Shown one piece after another: positions 62,179 through 64,000 of a DNA stretch of 64,000 nucleotides (positions are counted from its first letter, which is position 1; every line of letters starts with the position of its first letter). The position numbers were made by a program, and so were the translations under genes. Location: assembly GCF_000013165.1 (NCBI RefSeq), contig NC_007798.1:186001-250000 (forward strand), given 5' to 3'. This DNA comes from Neorickettsia sennetsu str. Miyayama (GTDB lineage Bacteria > Pseudomonadota > Alphaproteobacteria > Rickettsiales > Anaplasmataceae). Below the pieces are notes generated by a model. It was not told where the DNA came from. It worked only from the letters and a program-made list of their open reading frames with translations, and did no database searches.

Positions 62179-63813
62179 ATGCAAAAGGTACTGCTTAATG
62201 GACTGATTCTCCTATTTTTTGCTCCTACACTTTCACTGATTCTACCATCATTCAGTGCATACGGGTTTGGCTGTGCTTCTTGTCGGTTATTTGGTGAGTA
62301 CCTACTCAATACTCTTGTACTACTTTCTGGGGTGGGCTTTTTAACTTTTGTTTTTGGAGTTGGTTCTGCTTGTGCCGTGACGTTTTTGCGCTTTCCAGGT
62401 CGGGAGCTGCTAAGAATGCTGTTATTTTTCCCGATCGCTGTCCCAGGCTACATAATGGCGCTTTCCTATGTGCAGTTCTTTGGATTTTCTTCTGAGTTTT
62501 CAAGTTTCTTTAGGGATGTTCTTGGTGTGCAGCACTTACTGAGAATCAACTCTTTATACGGAGCGATTTTTGTTATGAGTGTTGCCTTTTACCCATATGT
62601 TTACATATTGTGTTTAGCTAGGATTTCTTCCATTGGCGGGGCAATAGCAATAGCAAGAAGCTGCGGAAAATCTTTTCTTTCCACTATGTTAGAGGTTGTG
62701 ATTCCAATAGCGAGACCAGCCATTGTTGGTGGAATCACACTCGTATTGATGGAAGTGGTTTCGGACTTTGGAATAATGCAATTTTTTGGTCTGCAGACAT
62801 TTGTAACTGGTATATACAGGAAGTGGTTCCTACTGAATGATGTCATAGGTGCATCGAGGTTGGTTCTATTTTTGCTACTGTTTGTCGTAGGAATAATTTT
62901 CCTTGAGAAACTTCTAAGACAGGGTGCTGTTTATTCTAATGTCATGGGGGACCCACGTGCAGGCTTTTGTTGGCACATTAAGGGCTATAAAGCCGTTGTC
63001 GTTCCGCTTTTACTTTTCTTACTTCCGCTTTTTGGTTTAATTTTTCCAATAGTTTCGCTCATGATTTTAAGTGTTGGTGCCGTTCCAGATTATAGACTTC
63101 TATCTCTCGCTTTTGAGAGTATCCAGATTGCCTTGATAGTTTCTTTCTTTACGATTCTAGTTGCGTCTTTTTTCGTATATATGGAGAAAAAGAAAAAGAT
63201 AGGGGCAACAGCCTTTCAGCTGTCTAATTTGGGATACTCGGTTCCTGGACTAGTTGTAGGAATGGGCATAATAAACTTTTTTGCTAGCGGTTCGTCATTT
63301 CTATCATATATACCACTACCAGGATTACACCTTTTTACTATTGGGACCTTTACAGCGTTGGTTTATGCATACGTCTTTCGGTTTCTTGCCCTAGGTTCTA
63401 ACAGCATAAAATCTGGCATGGAAAAAATACCCAATGAGATTCCTTGGACGATGAGGCTTGTAGGAAAAAGTGGTTTCATCGACACAGTGTGCGTTTATTC
63501 GCCAATGTTGGTCGGGTGTTTGGTGAGTGCTGCCATGTTTATTTTTCTTGATACGTTTAAAGAACTGCCATTGACTTTACTTGTTAGACCCTTCAATTTC
63601 GAGACAATGTCCACTCGTGTATACGAGCTTGTCATGGATGAAAGATATGAAGATGCTGCTATGCCAGCACTCATAATGACGGCTATATGTATTGCAATAA
63701 CGTGGCTTCTTACGCGCGGTACGTACGCTGGAGATTTGCATAATCTTAAAAAACGATCTAGAATCGGGTGTTTCTGCGATGTTTGCTTAGGTAAGAATGG
63801 TTGTTTCGATTGA
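62179..63813 (+). CDS. fbpB: Iron(III)-type ABC transporter permease
   Basis: A 544-residue inner-membrane permease made of two fused half-permeases, about twelve membrane segments, as in FbpB/SfuB ferric iron importers. The EAA-type loops are seen as AIARSCGKSFLSTMLEVVIPIARPAIVG (read in two parts, near residues 160-187) and a second one around EIPWTMRLVGKSGF. The ATG at 62179 has GGAG six bases upstream and is preferred to a GTG at 62134. The ATPase and binding protein are not adjacent. Its position divergent from isc fits a shared iron response. It overlaps rplY by 17 bases. Confidence 0.87.
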   Translation: MQKVLLNGLILLFFAPTLSLILPSFSAYGFGCASCRLFGEYLLNTLVLLSGVGFLTFVFGVGSACAVTFLRFPGRELLRMLLFFPIAVPGYIMALSYVQFFGFSSEFSSFFRDVLGVQHLLRINSLYGAIFVMSVAFYPYVYILCLARISSIGGAIAIARSCGKSFLSTMLEVVIPIARPAIVGGITLVLMEVVSDFGIMQFFGLQTFVTGIYRKWFLLNDVIGASRLVLFLLLFVVGIIFLEKLLRQGAVYSNVMGDPRAGFCWHIKGYKAVVVPLLLFLLPLFGLIFPIVSLMILSVGAVPDYRLLSLAFESIQIALIVSFFTILVASFFVYMEKKKKIGATAFQLSNLGYSVPGLVVGMGIINFFASGSSFLSYIPLPGLHLFTIGTFTALVYAYVFRFLALGSNSIKSGMEKIPNEIPWTMRLVGKSGFIDTVCVYSPMLVGCLVSAAMFIFLDTFKELPLTLLVRPFNFETMSTRVYELVMDERYEDAAMPALIMTAICIAITWLLTRGTYAGDLHNLKKRSRIGCFCDVCLGKNGCFD

Positions 63814-64000
63814 GTGTATTCCTAGAACTAGTTTCGGGAGAAATAGCGCGAATGTTTTGCGCAGGTCTGGGTTTGTGCCGGCTGTTATCTATGGTAAAGA
63901 GCGAGAAAATATAAACGTTGCCATTTCCGTTAGAGATGTAAGTAAGCATTTTGCAGTCTTATCGGGTAGTGGAGTTGTTGAGTTATCTTGCGAGGGAAAG
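63797..64000 (+). CDS. rplY: 50S ribosomal protein L25 (start, cut by window end)
   Basis: The first 68 codons of a bL25/CTC-type 5S rRNA-binding protein, running off the window. The N-terminus has the family pattern: a RTSFGRNSANVLRRSG segment, then FVPAVIYGKERENINVAI. The ATG at 63797 lies inside the end of the permease gene in another frame (17-base overlap). Whether it has the longer CTC C-terminal domain cannot be seen. Confidence 0.85.
   Translation, partial: MVVSIECIPRTSFGRNSANVLRRSGFVPAVIYGKERENINVAISVRDVSKHFAVLSGSGVVELSCEGK

Noticed and set aside
1-64000. Mobile elements, prophage, CRISPR arrays, toxin-antitoxin or restriction systems
   Set aside because: No transposase, integrase, direct-repeat array or matching gene pair was found; the window is core chromosome throughout.

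Overview
The window looks like about 64 kb of the chromosome of a Neorickettsia species (Rickettsiales, Anaplasmataceae), an obligate intracellular alphaproteobacterium. The strongest pointer is the gene at 19891-21426, whose signal peptide and Cys-rich N-terminus I recognise as the major surface porin/antigen P51. Supporting signs are a CtrA-type cell-cycle regulator, an Rrf2/cysteine-desulfurase fusion heading the isc operon, modest GC content, long intergenic spacers, tRNAs without an encoded CCA, and a conserved core with no mobile elements. I cannot tell N. sennetsu from N. risticii or a relative.

Layout. 1-10 kb: carB, tRNA-Ile with tldD, purA, a decayed PgpA-like membrane protein, then reverse-strand thioredoxin-like, gpsA, radC and an Xre-type regulator. 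10-16.7 kb: secA, ctrA with a CtrA box at its promoter, purE, and a TAXI receptor overlapping tsaD. 17-28 kb: a polyprenyl synthase, a TSUP permease with its TIGR02186-type partner, p51, a MurE-like protein, nth, pssA-psd-ybeY and sucCD. 28.4-37.8 kb: tRNA-Met with thiL, tpiA, trhO, gatA, rpmG, ctaG, dnaA, asd and rlmB. 37.9-50.9 kb: tRNA-Tyr, tRNA-Gly and then the uninterrupted S10-spc-alpha ribosomal supercluster with secY, adk and rpoA. 50.9-54.4 kb: reverse-strand thrS-infC-pgpA-merR and tRNA-Lys. 54.5-61.8 kb: a complete isc operon. 62.2-64 kb: an iron-type ABC permease divergent from isc, and the start of rplY.

How the genes work together. The ribosomal block, rpoA, infC, thrS, gatA, tsaD, trhO, rlmB, ybeY and the tRNAs form an expression core. 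gpsA, pssA, psd and pgpA make phospholipids. The isc operon builds Fe-S clusters and shares a regulatory region with the iron permease.

The most interesting signal is a set of intact reading frames whose catalytic signatures are gone: HscB without HPD, aspartate-semialdehyde dehydrogenase with Ser for the catalytic Cys, MurE without its P-loop Thr, DNPR and GKGHE motifs, and a second PgpA without its acidic residues. Other points worth a look are a DnaA with about 140 extra N-terminal residues, a repeated 8-mer in the isc/iron-permease spacer, and a tRNA-Tyr/tRNA-Gly/rpsJ junction that looks like a former tuf recombination site. I found no clear novel defence, mobile or secretion system.
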